A stretch of DNA of 64,000 bases, taken from assembly GCF_037138995.1 (NCBI RefSeq), contig NZ_JBAXHI010000016.1:1-64000 (forward strand), read 5' to 3'. Each line of letters starts with the position of its first letter. The stretch's first letter is position 1. Positions 16,259 through 25,160 of this stretch are shown piece by piece. The translations under genes and the position numbers were made by a program. The notes below the pieces were generated by a model, which made no database searches, was not told the DNA's origin, and was given only the letters and a program-made list of their open reading frames with translations. This stretch comes from Chlorohelix sp037138995. Lineage in GTDB: Bacteria > Chloroflexota > Chloroflexia > Chloroheliales > Chloroheliaceae.

Positions 16259-17641
16259 TTGAAATCCTTTAAGCGTATGGGAGCTTTTGTTGCTCTACTG
16301 ATGCTGACTGCTATAATGGCTGCCTGCGGTGATAACACTGCCACCCCTGTACCTGCTACCACTACGGCGGCAGCGACTACAGCGTCTGCCACTACCACTA
16401 CGGCTACTACTGCTGCGGCAAGCGGACAAGCAGTTGAACTGACCTTCTACTTCCCAACAGCGGTAGATGGGCCTATCCCCCAAACCTTCAAAAAATATGC
16501 GGATGATTTTACTAAAGCTAATCCCAACATTAAAATCAACACTGTATATGCTGGTGGTTATGCCGATGTTTTGAAGAAAATCCAGACCGAAGTTGGCGGC
16601 GGCGGCTCTACTGCTGATGTAGCGATTATGCTCAGCACCGACCTCTATACCCTCGCCGATAATGGGTTGGTTGTTTCGTTTGATGATTTAATCAAGGCTG
16701 ACTCCACCGGAGATACTTGGGTCAAGGATTTCTATCCCGGTTTTATGGCTAATAGCCAGGCTAACGGCAAAACTTGGGGCATCCCTTTCCAACGCAGCAC
16801 CCCGGTACTTTATTACAACAAAGACCTTTTCAAAGAAGTCGGATTAGACCCTACCAAGCCACCTACAACCTTCAAGGAAATGGCTGATATGGCTCAGAAA
16901 TTGACCAAAGCTGACGGTAGCCGTTGGGGTATCAAGATTCCTTCCGATGGTTTCCCTTACTGGCTGTATCAAGGCTTTGCCATTTCTAACGGGCAAAACG
17001 TAGTGGGCGATGCTGCTAACAAAGTGTTCTTTAATACTCCTGCCGCTACCGAAGGTTTGAAGAACTTTGTAAGCCTTGTAAACGATTACAAAGCTATGCC
17101 AAAAGGTGTAATTGTCTGGAGCGATACTCCTAAAGACTTTATCTCCGGCAACGCCGCAATGATATACCATACCACTGGTAGCCTTACCACCATCTTGGGT
17201 GGAGCTAAGTTCGATGTGGGCGTATCTTTCCTACCTGCTGGTTCTAAAGGTTATGGCGCTCCTACCGGCGGCGGCAACCTTTACGTTATGAAAAAAAGCT
17301 CACCCGAAAAGCAGAAAGCGGCTTATCAGTTCATCAAGTTCCTGACCGAACCTGCTCGTTTGGCGGACTGGACTACTGTTACCGGATATGTTGCGCCGCG
17401 CAAAGCTGCATGGGATACTGACGCATTGAAAAAGCTCGTTGCAGATAAACCTCAATATGCAGTCGCCCGTGACCAATTGCAATATGCCGCCAAAGAACTG
17501 GCTACTCATGAAGGCGCTACCGTACAGCAAATTCTGGGTAAAGCAGTACAATCGGCAGTAACCGGCGATAAAGACCCTGCTAAAGCACTCGATGATGCTC
17601 AAAAAGAAGCTGATAAGCTTCTAGCTGATTACAAAGATTAA
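16259..17641 (+). CDS. Extracellular solute-binding lipoprotein (family 1, sugar ABC transporter)
   Basis: A family-1 periplasmic-type binding protein of about 460 residues that would deliver a carbohydrate to the two permeases downstream. The N terminus has a signal peptide with lipobox IMAAC, then an Ala/Thr-rich linker before the globular part (ELTFYFPTAVDGP). Family features include NPNIKINTVYAGGYADVLKKIQ, WGIPFQRSTPVLYYNKDLF and a C-terminal helical end. The TTG at 16259 is chosen because GGAG lies seven bases upstream; a GTG at 16241 has no such site. A stable hairpin separates it from the permease genes. The sugar is unknown. Confidence 0.92.
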   Translation: MKSFKRMGAFVALLMLTAIMAACGDNTATPVPATTTAAATTASATTTTATTAAASGQAVELTFYFPTAVDGPIPQTFKKYADDFTKANPNIKINTVYAGGYADVLKKIQTEVGGGGSTADVAIMLSTDLYTLADNGLVVSFDDLIKADSTGDTWVKDFYPGFMANSQANGKTWGIPFQRSTPVLYYNKDLFKEVGLDPTKPPTTFKEMADMAQKLTKADGSRWGIKIPSDGFPYWLYQGFAISNGQNVVGDAANKVFFNTPAATEGLKNFVSLVNDYKAMPKGVIVWSDTPKDFISGNAAMIYHTTGSLTTILGGAKFDVGVSFLPAGSKGYGAPTGGGNLYVMKKSSPEKQKAAYQFIKFLTEPARLADWTTVTGYVAPRKAAWDTDALKKLVADKPQYAVARDQLQYAAKELATHEGATVQQILGKAVQSAVTGDKDPAKALDDAQKEADKLLADYKD

Positions 17642-17680
17642 GCTTTAACTGAGCAGGATTTTCGTTTCAGAGGTGAATTC

Positions 17681-17706
17681 AGGCAAGGGGCATAAACCCC
17701 TTGCCT
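17681..17706 (+). promoter_or_regulatory. Intercistronic stem-loop between binding protein and permease genes
   Basis: AGGCAAGGGG (17681-17690) pairs with CCCCTTGCCT (17697-17706) around a CATAAA loop. No T-run follows, so it is not a classical terminator. In many ABC operons such a hairpin stabilises the upstream message, giving more binding protein than permease. Confidence 0.6.
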
Positions 17707-17760
17707 CTAAGGTAAATTCATTTTTACCATTTTAAATGTACTCTTCTCGAAATAAAACTA

Positions 17761-18744
17761 ATGGAACAAGAATCAAAGCAAGCATTAATAGAAGCCAAAA
17801 ATGCGGACTCAACATTGGTCGCTTTTAAAGCAAATGCCAGCCGTAAATCGCTAGGACGCGCTATTTTTCCATATTTGCTCATTTTTCCAACCCTAGCTTT
17901 AATAACGTTGTTCACCTTCATCCCAACTATCAATTCTGCCATTCAAAGTACTATTAAGCCTCCCCGCACCGTACAACAGGAAGCGGAATTTGTAGGATTC
18001 AAAAATTATCTCGACCTATTCGATAATAATACCGTCATCGGGCAAGAAGATAACTTCCAACGGGTATTTGTCAACACTTTAGTATTTGTAGCCGTGACAG
18101 TTCCGGTTTGTGTCATTCTGGCTTTCTTGCTGGCGTTATTGCTGAACCAAAAATTGAAACTGACTTCAATTTACCGCACTGGCATTTTTTATCCCGTATT
18201 ATTGCCGCTATTAAGCGCAGCCAGTATCTGGGCTTTTTTCTTTGCCGATAGTTTCGGTATGCTAAATACTACCCTCAAAGCGATAGGTTTGCCCCCACAG
18301 GGCTGGAATCGTGACGCTAATTGGGCGCTTATTTCGATTATGCTGGTGGTAATCTGGAAACAAACCGGCTTTTACATGATTTTCTACCTCGCAGGTTTAC
18401 AGAATCTGCCGCAGGATATTTATGAAGCAGCCCAACTTGATGGCGCAAGTGCGCTCAGGCGTATGTTTAACCTTACTATTCCGCTGCTGAACGGTACAAC
18501 ACTCTTTGTACTGGTCATTGCAGGAGTGGGCGCATTCCAAACTGCCGACCCGCTCTACGCGCTTGGTGAAGGAAATCCGGCTAACCGCAGTAACCTGATT
18601 CTTTATTTCATCTATCAGCATTTGAATGAACCGCGTGACCGGGGTTACGTGTATGCCATGACAATTCTGCTTCTGATATTGCTATTAGTCTTCACCGTTT
18701 TCAATTTCATATTTATAGAGCGGAGAGCGAACTATGAAGACTGA
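17761..18744 (+). CDS. Sugar ABC transporter permease (MalF-type)
   Basis: The 327-residue protein is a polytopic inner-membrane permease of the carbohydrate uptake (CUT1) type. It has about six hydrophobic segments and the cytoplasmic EAA loop near EAAQLDGASALRRMFNLTIP, which contacts the ATPase. The N terminus is a 40-residue hydrophilic stretch. It overlaps the second permease gene by 11 bp. No ATP-binding subunit is encoded nearby, so a shared MsmX/UgpC-like ATPase is expected elsewhere. Confidence 0.92.
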   Translation: MEQESKQALIEAKNADSTLVAFKANASRKSLGRAIFPYLLIFPTLALITLFTFIPTINSAIQSTIKPPRTVQQEAEFVGFKNYLDLFDNNTVIGQEDNFQRVFVNTLVFVAVTVPVCVILAFLLALLLNQKLKLTSIYRTGIFYPVLLPLLSAASIWAFFFADSFGMLNTTLKAIGLPPQGWNRDANWALISIMLVVIWKQTGFYMIFYLAGLQNLPQDIYEAAQLDGASALRRMFNLTIPLLNGTTLFVLVIAGVGAFQTADPLYALGEGNPANRSNLILYFIYQHLNEPRDRGYVYAMTILLLILLLVFTVFNFIFIERRANYED

Positions 18745-19597
18745 TGCAACACCTGTAACCTTTACCCTGAACCGCCAGAAAATACGTTGGAACTTGCTGA
18801 TTACAAACGTTATTTTGATAGTGGTTAGCATTATCTGGCTAATGCCTTTGATAATGACTATACTTTTGAGCGTGCGTCCCAAAAAGGATACGCTCGGCGC
18901 CGGAAATATTTTCTTTGGTTCGGGTTTTAGCCTTGAGTGGTTTCAAAGCGCATTTGATTCCCAGCCGTGGGGTACTTATTACCTCACCACTATTATATTC
19001 GTGTTCGGGTTGCTCGCCCTACAACTGCTTACTATTACGCTATCGGGTTACGCCTTCGCTCGTCTCGATTTTTTCGGGCGAGATTTCATCTTTATCCTTA
19101 TATTGGTACAGATAATGATACCATCTGCCGTATTGCTAGTACCAAATTTTGCTACTGTACGCTTTCTAAACCTCTATGACACCAAGTTAGCGTTGCTGCT
19201 TCCATATATCGGCTCAGCTTTCGGCACTTTCTTGATGCGCCAAACTTTCCGGCAAATTCCCCGCGAATTGGAAGATGCAGCGCGGATTGACGGTTGCAAC
19301 TGGCTAGGTTTATTGCGCCACGTTTACATTCCTTCCTCTACATCAGGTTATATCGCTTTTAGTCTTGCTTCGGTCAGCGCCCATTGGAACGAGTTCTTGT
19401 GGCCTCTCATTATTACTCGTAGCGATGATAACCGGGTTTTAACGGTTGGTCTGGGACAAATCTTGAGAAGCGAGTCTGGGGCGCAATACGGTTTGATTGG
19501 GGCAGGCACATTGATTGTAGTCGCCCCCTTACTGCTACTTTTTATTATATTCCAGCGACAGTTTATCAATAGCTTCCTGCGTAGCGGGATGAAATAG
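18734..19597 (+). CDS. Sugar ABC transporter permease (MalG-type)
   Basis: This 287-residue partner permease completes the membrane channel. It has an N-terminal membrane segment, the hydrophobic ALQLLTITLSGYAFARLDF region typical of MalG-like subunits, and the EAA loop as ELEDAARIDGCNWLGLLRHVYIP. Its start lies within the end of the preceding permease gene. DUF503 and the family-5 binding protein follow closely but are probably not part of the same transporter. Confidence 0.92.
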   Translation: MKTDATPVTFTLNRQKIRWNLLITNVILIVVSIIWLMPLIMTILLSVRPKKDTLGAGNIFFGSGFSLEWFQSAFDSQPWGTYYLTTIIFVFGLLALQLLTITLSGYAFARLDFFGRDFIFILILVQIMIPSAVLLVPNFATVRFLNLYDTKLALLLPYIGSAFGTFLMRQTFRQIPRELEDAARIDGCNWLGLLRHVYIPSSTSGYIAFSLASVSAHWNEFLWPLIITRSDDNRVLTVGLGQILRSESGAQYGLIGAGTLIVVAPLLLLFIIFQRQFINSFLRSGMK

Positions 19598-19612
19598 TTT
19601 ATAATCCTGAAC

Positions 19613-19927
19613 ATGGGTAAAGACAAAACCAGCATGTATATAGGCACATGTCTGCTTTCAATTGAGATTCCTGACGGTGAATCGCTTAAAGATAAGCGTC
19701 ATGTGGTCAAATCTATAATCGAACGCGCCAAGCGCGAGTTGCACCTGAGCGTGGCGGAGGTAGGCGGTTTGGATGAATGGGATTACGCCGAAATCGGTCT
19801 GGCATATGTCAGCAATAGCGCTAAACACGCCGATGAGGTTATCGCCAAAGCGGTCAACTGGATTGAGACAAATCTAAAAGATGGTATTCTGGGCAACTAC
19901 AAGACCGAAATTGTTAGGATGTTTTAG
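19613..19927 (+). CDS. DUF503 family protein
   Basis: A 104-residue protein of the DUF503 (YlxP-like) family. The diagnostic pattern is CLLSIEIPDGESLKDKRHVVKSIIERAKRELHLSVAEV followed by a single-domain alpha/beta remainder with VSNSAKHADEV. YlxP-type proteins are often near infB and rbfA and have been linked to ribosome assembly, but here the gene sits between transporter genes. An in-frame ATG at residue 8 (MYIGTC) may be the true start, giving 97 residues. Confidence 0.85.
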   Translation: MGKDKTSMYIGTCLLSIEIPDGESLKDKRHVVKSIIERAKRELHLSVAEVGGLDEWDYAEIGLAYVSNSAKHADEVIAKAVNWIETNLKDGILGNYKTEIVRMF

Positions 19928-19932
19928 TAGTT

Positions 19933-21765
19933 ATGTCAATTCAGAAATCCCTCACCCTGTGCCTAACCCTCTTAATAATGGGACTACTGTTTTCGGCTTG
20001 CAGCAGCGCTCCAGATGACACAACTATTACGCCAACTTTAACACCTCGCCCTATTTTTGTGCTGAACACGCCTACGCCCACAGCGCAGGTTACACCACTA
20101 ATTACACCTACTTCCATCCCTACGCCCACCACAAACCCTCGTATCCGCCCTACTGCCACTCCTACCCTTAACCCGCGTGTGACTCCAAGCCCATCGCCAA
20201 ATCCTTCCGCCACGCCGATTGTATTGACCCCTGCTCCTAGCATAACTCCCAGACCGTCACGGGTTATTGGCGGTGATCTCGTTTCGGCACGTGACCGTGA
20301 CCCTGCCAGTTTGCACCCTTACGGCTTGAACGAAGCGGTTAGCAAGGAATATCGCGCGATGCTCTACGATGCAAAATTGCTAAAGCGTAATTCCCAAACC
20401 CTCGATTGGGAATCTTACGCCGCCAGCGCCTTCAAATATGATGATAAGGCGTTAACCGTTTCTTTTATGCTACGCCGCAACATGCTCTGGAGTGACGGCG
20501 TACCTATCACCACCGATGATTTTATCTGGACTTATCAGTTTATTACCGACCCAGACAGAGGCTGGCTCGACTTGCCGCTTTACGCCGGAAAAATCGAGAG
20601 CTATTTCGCGCCGGACAAATATACCTTGCAAGTAAAATTGCGCGACCGTTACTCAAACCCGTTGGAAATTGCTAATCTAGTAGAGCCGCTCCCTAAACAT
20701 CGCTGGGATGGGCAAAGCTGGGCAGAACCGGAGATAAACCGCGAGATTAATAGACCAACGGCAGTGAGTGGTCCATGGAAACTGAAGGAATGGCGCAAGG
20801 GCGACCGTATTATATTTGCAAGAAATGAGCTTAGCGCCTGTTCGCCCGTGCCAAACCTCAACAGCCTGACTTTTTTACGTGCCGACTCCAAAAACGCGCT
20901 CGAATTGTTGCGGAATGGCGACATTGATTTTTATACGCCTCCCAATCTCACCGATTTTGAAACGGTCAAGCAAATGGCTAAGATTGTACCCTATAGCTGG
21001 AATCCGGCGGCACCCACATGGCAATATCTAGGGTTTAATTTCAGAAATCCGCTCTGGCAAAACCTGAATGTGCGTAAAGCCTTGAGTAGCGCCGTTAGCC
21101 GCGCTGACATCGTGAAGGACATTGCCGGTAATCTGGCTGTGCCTCTTTATAGCGATATTGCGCCCGGTAATCCTGCCTATACCGATAATGTAGAAAAACC
21201 TGTTTATAGCCTCGAAACTGCCCAATCGTTGTTACTAGCAGCTGGCTATCGCCTTAACGGATACAGGTTAAGCGACCTTAGCGGCAAAGACTTGCCGGAA
21301 ATCAACCTGATTTATAACAATGAAAGCGAGTTTCGGGCGCGGCTTGCCACTTATATGGCGAATCAGTTTGAGAAGTTGGGTTTCAAGGTAAAGTTAAGCC
21401 CACTTGAATATCAGACCTTTCTAAACACTCTGCAAGACCCGAAAGCAGATTTCGACCTGTACCTTTCAGCTTGGAAATCCACCACGCTTAACTCAGAGCA
21501 ATTCGGGACAATTTGGAGCAACCTGCCGGGAGGCTACCGTAATCAGCAATTACTTGCTCTTTACGATAAGGCTAATAGTGTAGCGGATAAAACCTTGCGA
21601 ACGGAATTGCTCAATCAGATTCAGCAATTGGAAGCAAAAGAGTTGCCTTATCTGTATCTTTATGCCAAGCAGGAGTATGCGGGCGTTGCAGCCTTTGTGG
21701 GGGGTGTAACCGAAAGCCCGCTGGGTATTGCTGCCAACCGCTACGCCGACTGGTATATCAGGTAA
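19933..21765 (+). CDS. Peptide/oligopeptide-binding lipoprotein (SBP family 5)
   Basis: A 610-residue family-5 substrate-binding protein, the extracytoplasmic receptor of Opp/Dpp-type transporters. The signal peptide ends in a lipobox (LFSACSS). Residues 33-110 form an unusually long Thr/Pro-rich tether (repeats such as TPTLTPRP and TPAPSITPRPS). The globular domain has the family hallmarks: a GGDLVSARDRDPASLHPYG start, DDKALTVSFMLRRNMLWSDG, TTDDFIWTYQF and NLNVRKALSSAVSRADIV. Opp permeases and ATPases are not adjacent. It converges with the next gene across 8 bp. Confidence 0.9.
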   Translation: MSIQKSLTLCLTLLIMGLLFSACSSAPDDTTITPTLTPRPIFVLNTPTPTAQVTPLITPTSIPTPTTNPRIRPTATPTLNPRVTPSPSPNPSATPIVLTPAPSITPRPSRVIGGDLVSARDRDPASLHPYGLNEAVSKEYRAMLYDAKLLKRNSQTLDWESYAASAFKYDDKALTVSFMLRRNMLWSDGVPITTDDFIWTYQFITDPDRGWLDLPLYAGKIESYFAPDKYTLQVKLRDRYSNPLEIANLVEPLPKHRWDGQSWAEPEINREINRPTAVSGPWKLKEWRKGDRIIFARNELSACSPVPNLNSLTFLRADSKNALELLRNGDIDFYTPPNLTDFETVKQMAKIVPYSWNPAAPTWQYLGFNFRNPLWQNLNVRKALSSAVSRADIVKDIAGNLAVPLYSDIAPGNPAYTDNVEKPVYSLETAQSLLLAAGYRLNGYRLSDLSGKDLPEINLIYNNESEFRARLATYMANQFEKLGFKVKLSPLEYQTFLNTLQDPKADFDLYLSAWKSTTLNSEQFGTIWSNLPGGYRNQQLLALYDKANSVADKTLRTELLNQIQQLEAKELPYLYLYAKQEYAGVAAFVGGVTESPLGIAANRYADWYIR

Positions 21766-21773
21766 CGTTGATT

Positions 21774-23417
21774 TTAGGGTTTGGGTTCGTAGGTGTACCA
21801 AATGTCGCGGAATTTTAAATAGTAATTCTGACGAATCACATCCGCCAATTCCTTTGACCAAACATCGGTGCGAAAACTGGACGAAAAGAAATCATCTTTT
21901 GCGAGGATTAATCCAAATTCTTTATTTTTTACCCGCTGTAGCAAACGTGATTCATCATACAGATTTTGCTTTGTTAGAGCAGAGAGGGTAAATAAGTCGT
22001 TATAGGTGGTAGGCTTTCCGGTTGCCACAAAAAAGCCCGCTTCGCTGGTTAAAATATAGGGATTAGGATTAGTGGAAGCATTATTGATAACGCGACCAAG
22101 CGCATTAATTTCATCAGGGCGATAGCGTAACTCGATTTCATAACGCTGAGAAGGAATAGAGAACACCGCCAACTGCCATATAAGCAGACCAATTACAGGC
22201 AAAGCCAGCCAACGCATCGCCGTCTTTAGTAGAGGTGCAAAGCCAAACGGCGCTACTAACAAACGCGCCAGCAAAAACCCTGCACCCACCGCCAAAGCAG
22301 CATCAGCCGGTAAAAAATGGTTGTGGTCTGCACCCGAAACGCCCATTCCCAACAATAAGGGCATTGAAAAAAGCAAATACCAGCCAACCAGCGGGATATT
22401 TCGGGCAGAATGTAGCAATTTAGCAAACTGGCGACCTTTTTGATTGCGCCAGTCCATTATCAAACCGCCAAGCGCAAACACAAAAAAACATAGCGCAATA
22501 ATCAATAAAGCGGCAGTTTCGCTCGTAAATAAATCAAGGTAGGTTTTAAAATTATCAAACTTCCATGGCAAATTGTGGTATTCAAAAAGGCGGCGATACA
22601 ATTGCAGCCCAGTCGCTAAATTTAACACGATAAAAGGAATACCCAACGCGGCCACAAAGCCTGCTATCCAGATAAAAATCAAGCGGCGTTTATGCCAATT
22701 ACACAATATTATGTAAACTAAACTGGCGATGGGTGCAGCCAAAGCGGTTTGTTTGGTATAAAACGCCAGAGTGAGCGGGAGTATTGCAGCGAACGCGCCC
22801 CAGCCGCTAGGCTTCCATGCCACCAATGCTAGAGCCAATATCCCAAACGCGGTCATCAGCATATCGGCGCGAACCCTAACAGCCCAAATAGCTACGGCAG
22901 GCAAACTTAGAAAGACTAAACCGCCCACTGTACCGCCTATTGCTCCGGCAAGATAGCCTAGTTTGCCCGAAATGCGATTTTCGGCAACCACCAATAGCAC
23001 AATGCCTACCGCAACCAGCAGGGCAGAAAGCAAAGATACGAACCGTCCGGTAGCAAAACCCGTAGAATAATTAGTACCGGATGCCCATAACCAATTGACT
23101 AAATAGTAATAAAGCGGCGGATATGGTGCGCTGATAAACTGGTCACCGCTTAGAGGAATATAGATTGAGCCACCGCCCCGAATAAGCGAGACCTCATTAA
23201 GTATCAACCCTTCTGAGCCAGTTTGAAAATATTGGAAATTCAACCAGCGTTGTACTTGTTGGCTAAAAAAATCCAGACGAGGAAGCAACGCGATTACAAA
23301 GGCAACAAGGCTCAGCAGAATTAAAACCAGAGGTAGAAGCGCAAAACGGCTGCCCATATAAAATAGCAACCGCCTTGAAAAAGAATTTAAATCAGTATTC
23401 TGTGCGTTTTTCAGCAA
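21774..23417 (-). CDS. Membrane glycosyltransferase-like protein (GT-C fold)
   Basis: A 547-residue polytopic membrane protein with about ten hydrophobic segments and a soluble C-terminal part of roughly 120 residues. The early luminal loop with an APYPPLYYYLVNW motif is like that of ArnT/PMT-type GT-C enzymes, which use lipid-linked sugars. A conserved acidic DE pair is not obvious, so catalytic competence is uncertain. It is read alone on the minus strand. The acceptor and sugar are unknown. Confidence 0.7.
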   Translation of the reverse strand: MLKNAQNTDLNSFSRRLLFYMGSRFALLPLVLILLSLVAFVIALLPRLDFFSQQVQRWLNFQYFQTGSEGLILNEVSLIRGGGSIYIPLSGDQFISAPYPPLYYYLVNWLWASGTNYSTGFATGRFVSLLSALLVAVGIVLLVVAENRISGKLGYLAGAIGGTVGGLVFLSLPAVAIWAVRVRADMLMTAFGILALALVAWKPSGWGAFAAILPLTLAFYTKQTALAAPIASLVYIILCNWHKRRLIFIWIAGFVAALGIPFIVLNLATGLQLYRRLFEYHNLPWKFDNFKTYLDLFTSETAALLIIALCFFVFALGGLIMDWRNQKGRQFAKLLHSARNIPLVGWYLLFSMPLLLGMGVSGADHNHFLPADAALAVGAGFLLARLLVAPFGFAPLLKTAMRWLALPVIGLLIWQLAVFSIPSQRYEIELRYRPDEINALGRVINNASTNPNPYILTSEAGFFVATGKPTTYNDLFTLSALTKQNLYDESRLLQRVKNKEFGLILAKDDFFSSSFRTDVWSKELADVIRQNYYLKFRDIWYTYEPKP

Positions 23418-23456
23418 GTGATTAGTAATTTGTTCCAGATATTTGATTAGAAATAC

Positions 23457-23813
23457 TTACTTTTGCTTTACTGCTTTTGCCTCAGTAAGTTTCTCTGCCA
23501 ATGCCCGCGGGGTGGTCAAACGATTCCATTCAGCCCAATCTCTTTTGGATGAATAATCAAATTGCCCGATGCTGACCTGCCCATCAAATGTTACCAGTTT
23601 GGCACGAAACTGATAAGAACCATATTTCCAGACTACATTTCGAGTAGCAACATTCTTTTCTTCATCCACCAAACTTTCGTCTAATACAACTTCATCGCAA
23701 AAACGACGAAGGGCATTATTCAATAATTTAGCCTGGGTATCTTCACTAGGTTCAGATTCTATATAATCCAACGAAAAAGCTAATATATCAGACATTTGAT
23801 AATTCTCCATGAA
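23457..23813 (-). CDS. Small conserved-looking hypothetical protein
   Basis: I do not recognise this protein of about 118 residues. It is soluble, with an acidic N-terminal half (ESEPSEDTQAKLL, CDEVVLDESLVDEEKN) and a basic, Ala/Lys-rich C-terminal helix. The central part (VWKYGSYQFRAKLVTFDGQVSIGQFDYSSKRDW split by beta-like residues) may form a small sheet. AGAGGTGA lies five bases before ATG 23813; a second ATG at 23795 is also preceded by GGAG. A TTGTAA-17-TATAAT promoter sits directly upstream, which argues that it is a real gene. Confidence 0.6.
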   Translation of the reverse strand, partial: FMENYQMSDILAFSLDYIESEPSEDTQAKLLNNALRRFCDEVVLDESLVDEEKNVATRNVVWKYGSYQFRAKLVTFDGQVSIGQFDYSSKRDWAEWNRLTTPRALAEKLTEAKAVKQK

Positions 23814-23829
23814 AGTAATCACCTCTATA

Positions 23830-23858
23830 ATTATACTTGCTACCTATTGACATTACAA
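23830..23858 (-). promoter_or_regulatory. Promoter of the small hypothetical gene
   Basis: TTGTAA (23853-23858), a 17-bp spacer and TATAAT (23830-23835) end 16 bp before ATG 23813. The leader would be about 10 nt and would begin with the ribosome-binding site. Confidence 0.55.
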
Positions 23859-24177
23859 GTTAAATATCTGAATTTGCGTACAGTGTGCAACTACCGCCCT
23901 AAACACCCGTAGCAAGCTTAAACTCATTAACTGAATTTTAGATAGCAGCATTTCCTATGCATAAAAATATTTTAGCATGCCTACATAACAAACTAGATTA
24001 CAAAATCAACATACCGATGCTTTCCGTCTAATCTAAATCATACCGCAACAAAATAGGCTTGACTTTCTCTTATTTTAGGATTACTGTGTATCTTGTGGAC
24101 ATGTTTGCCTTTCCCCACAATATTGTAATTGAGAAACGAAGGGTTTGGAGTTTTTAAGTCAAAAGAAGGAAACCGCT
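23859..24177. other. AT-rich intergenic stretch
   Basis: No gene was seen in these 320 bases. A weak plus-strand promoter (TTGACT at 24059-24064, 17-bp spacer, TACTGT at 24082-24087) may drive the hydrolase-like gene that follows. AAGAAGGA before ATG 24178 is its ribosome-binding site. Confidence 0.4.
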
Positions 24178-25005
24178 ATGAGTACGAGTCAAAATTACGT
24201 AGATGTAGCTTTCCTGCGCTATCGTACCGGTCACAAGGAAACCAACGCTTTTCTGGCAGTACCAAACTTTCCCGGTCCCTTGCCCGGCATAATAATCGCG
24301 CATGATATCTTTGGTCTTGATGACCACATTAAGGATGTAGCAATCCGTTTTGCCAAGCTTGGATATTCGGTATTGGTTCCCGATTTCTATTCAAACAAAA
24401 GCGGTATGGGGGCTAGAGGTCACAATGGTCCCGGTCCTACTACCACCTATGAGCAGCGTCGTGATATTCGTAGAAAGACTGCCGATTTAATTGCGGTCAG
24501 TGATATAACACGAGGTTTTGAATATTTCACTAGAGAAGGCTATGCCGATGCAAGCCGTATAGCAATTGTTGGCTTTGGCTTTGGCGGCACTATAGCGACT
24601 CTGGCAGCAGGACAAACTTCAAACTTCGCAGCAGCAGTTAACTTCTACGGAGATTTGATTTACCCTAAATATTTGATTAGCCGAGTAAAGCCAGAATCTC
24701 CAATTAATTATGTGCCTTTCATCCAAGCTCCTTACCTAGCATTCTACGGAGCGCCGGAAGAAGACATTTCACTTCAGGACGTGCGTGCATTGGAAAATGA
24801 GCTTCGCTCACGTAACAAAATTTACCAGTTAAAGAGCTACCCTCGCGTCCCCAACGGCTTTTTCAATGACAATCGCCCAACTGTTTATAATGAGGCTGCT
24901 GCTAAAGAAGCTTTCGAAATTACAACCACCTTCTTGAGTCGTAATCTGAAAAGCGTCAGCGCAGTATTGCCAAAAGTCAGGGTAACATCTGGATCCCGTA
25001 TTTAG
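24178..25005 (+). CDS. Dienelactone-hydrolase-like protein lacking the catalytic Cys and His
   Basis: This 275-residue alpha/beta-hydrolase-fold protein aligns by eye with the dienelactone hydrolase family: PGIIIAHDIFGLDDHIKDVAIRFAKLGY, VLVPDFY, the nucleophile elbow, and a C-terminal NGFFNDNRPTVYNEAAAKEA. In active members the elbow is GFCFGG and the late motif is HGF. Here they read GFGFGG (Gly134 instead of Cys) and NGF (Asn226 instead of His). It is thus probably not an active hydrolase of the usual mechanism and may bind a ligand instead. ATG 24178 is chosen over 24145 because AAGAAGGA precedes it. A terminator follows at 25036. Confidence 0.82.
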   Translation: MSTSQNYVDVAFLRYRTGHKETNAFLAVPNFPGPLPGIIIAHDIFGLDDHIKDVAIRFAKLGYSVLVPDFYSNKSGMGARGHNGPGPTTTYEQRRDIRRKTADLIAVSDITRGFEYFTREGYADASRIAIVGFGFGGTIATLAAGQTSNFAAAVNFYGDLIYPKYLISRVKPESPINYVPFIQAPYLAFYGAPEEDISLQDVRALENELRSRNKIYQLKSYPRVPNGFFNDNRPTVYNEAAAKEAFEITTTFLSRNLKSVSAVLPKVRVTSGSRI

Positions 25006-25035
25006 GATAACGTAAAGGCTCAATCTTTGGTAAAG

Positions 25036-25062
25036 GCACACCAGCATAAAGGTGTGCTTTTT
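25036..25062 (+). terminator. Terminator of the hydrolase-like gene
   Basis: GCACACC (25036-25042) pairs with GGTGTGC (25051-25057) and is followed by five T's and a T-rich stretch. Confidence 0.8.
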
Positions 25063-25080
25063 AATTTTTATATACTCCCG

Positions 25081-25125
25081 GAAAAATAAAATAAAAAGGG
25101 AAGAAAAGGCATAACCTCTCTTCCC
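25081..25125 (-). terminator. Terminator at the end of the ribosomal-protein cluster
   Basis: On the minus strand GGGAAGA (25119-25125) pairs with TCTTCCC (25098-25104), with an inner AGG/CCT pairing. It is followed by a T-rich tract at 25081-25097. It lies about 35 bp after the rpsI stop and ends the long operon. Confidence 0.8.
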
Positions 25126-25160
25126 TGAAAATTCTATAACACCGGTGTAAAGCGGAGAAA

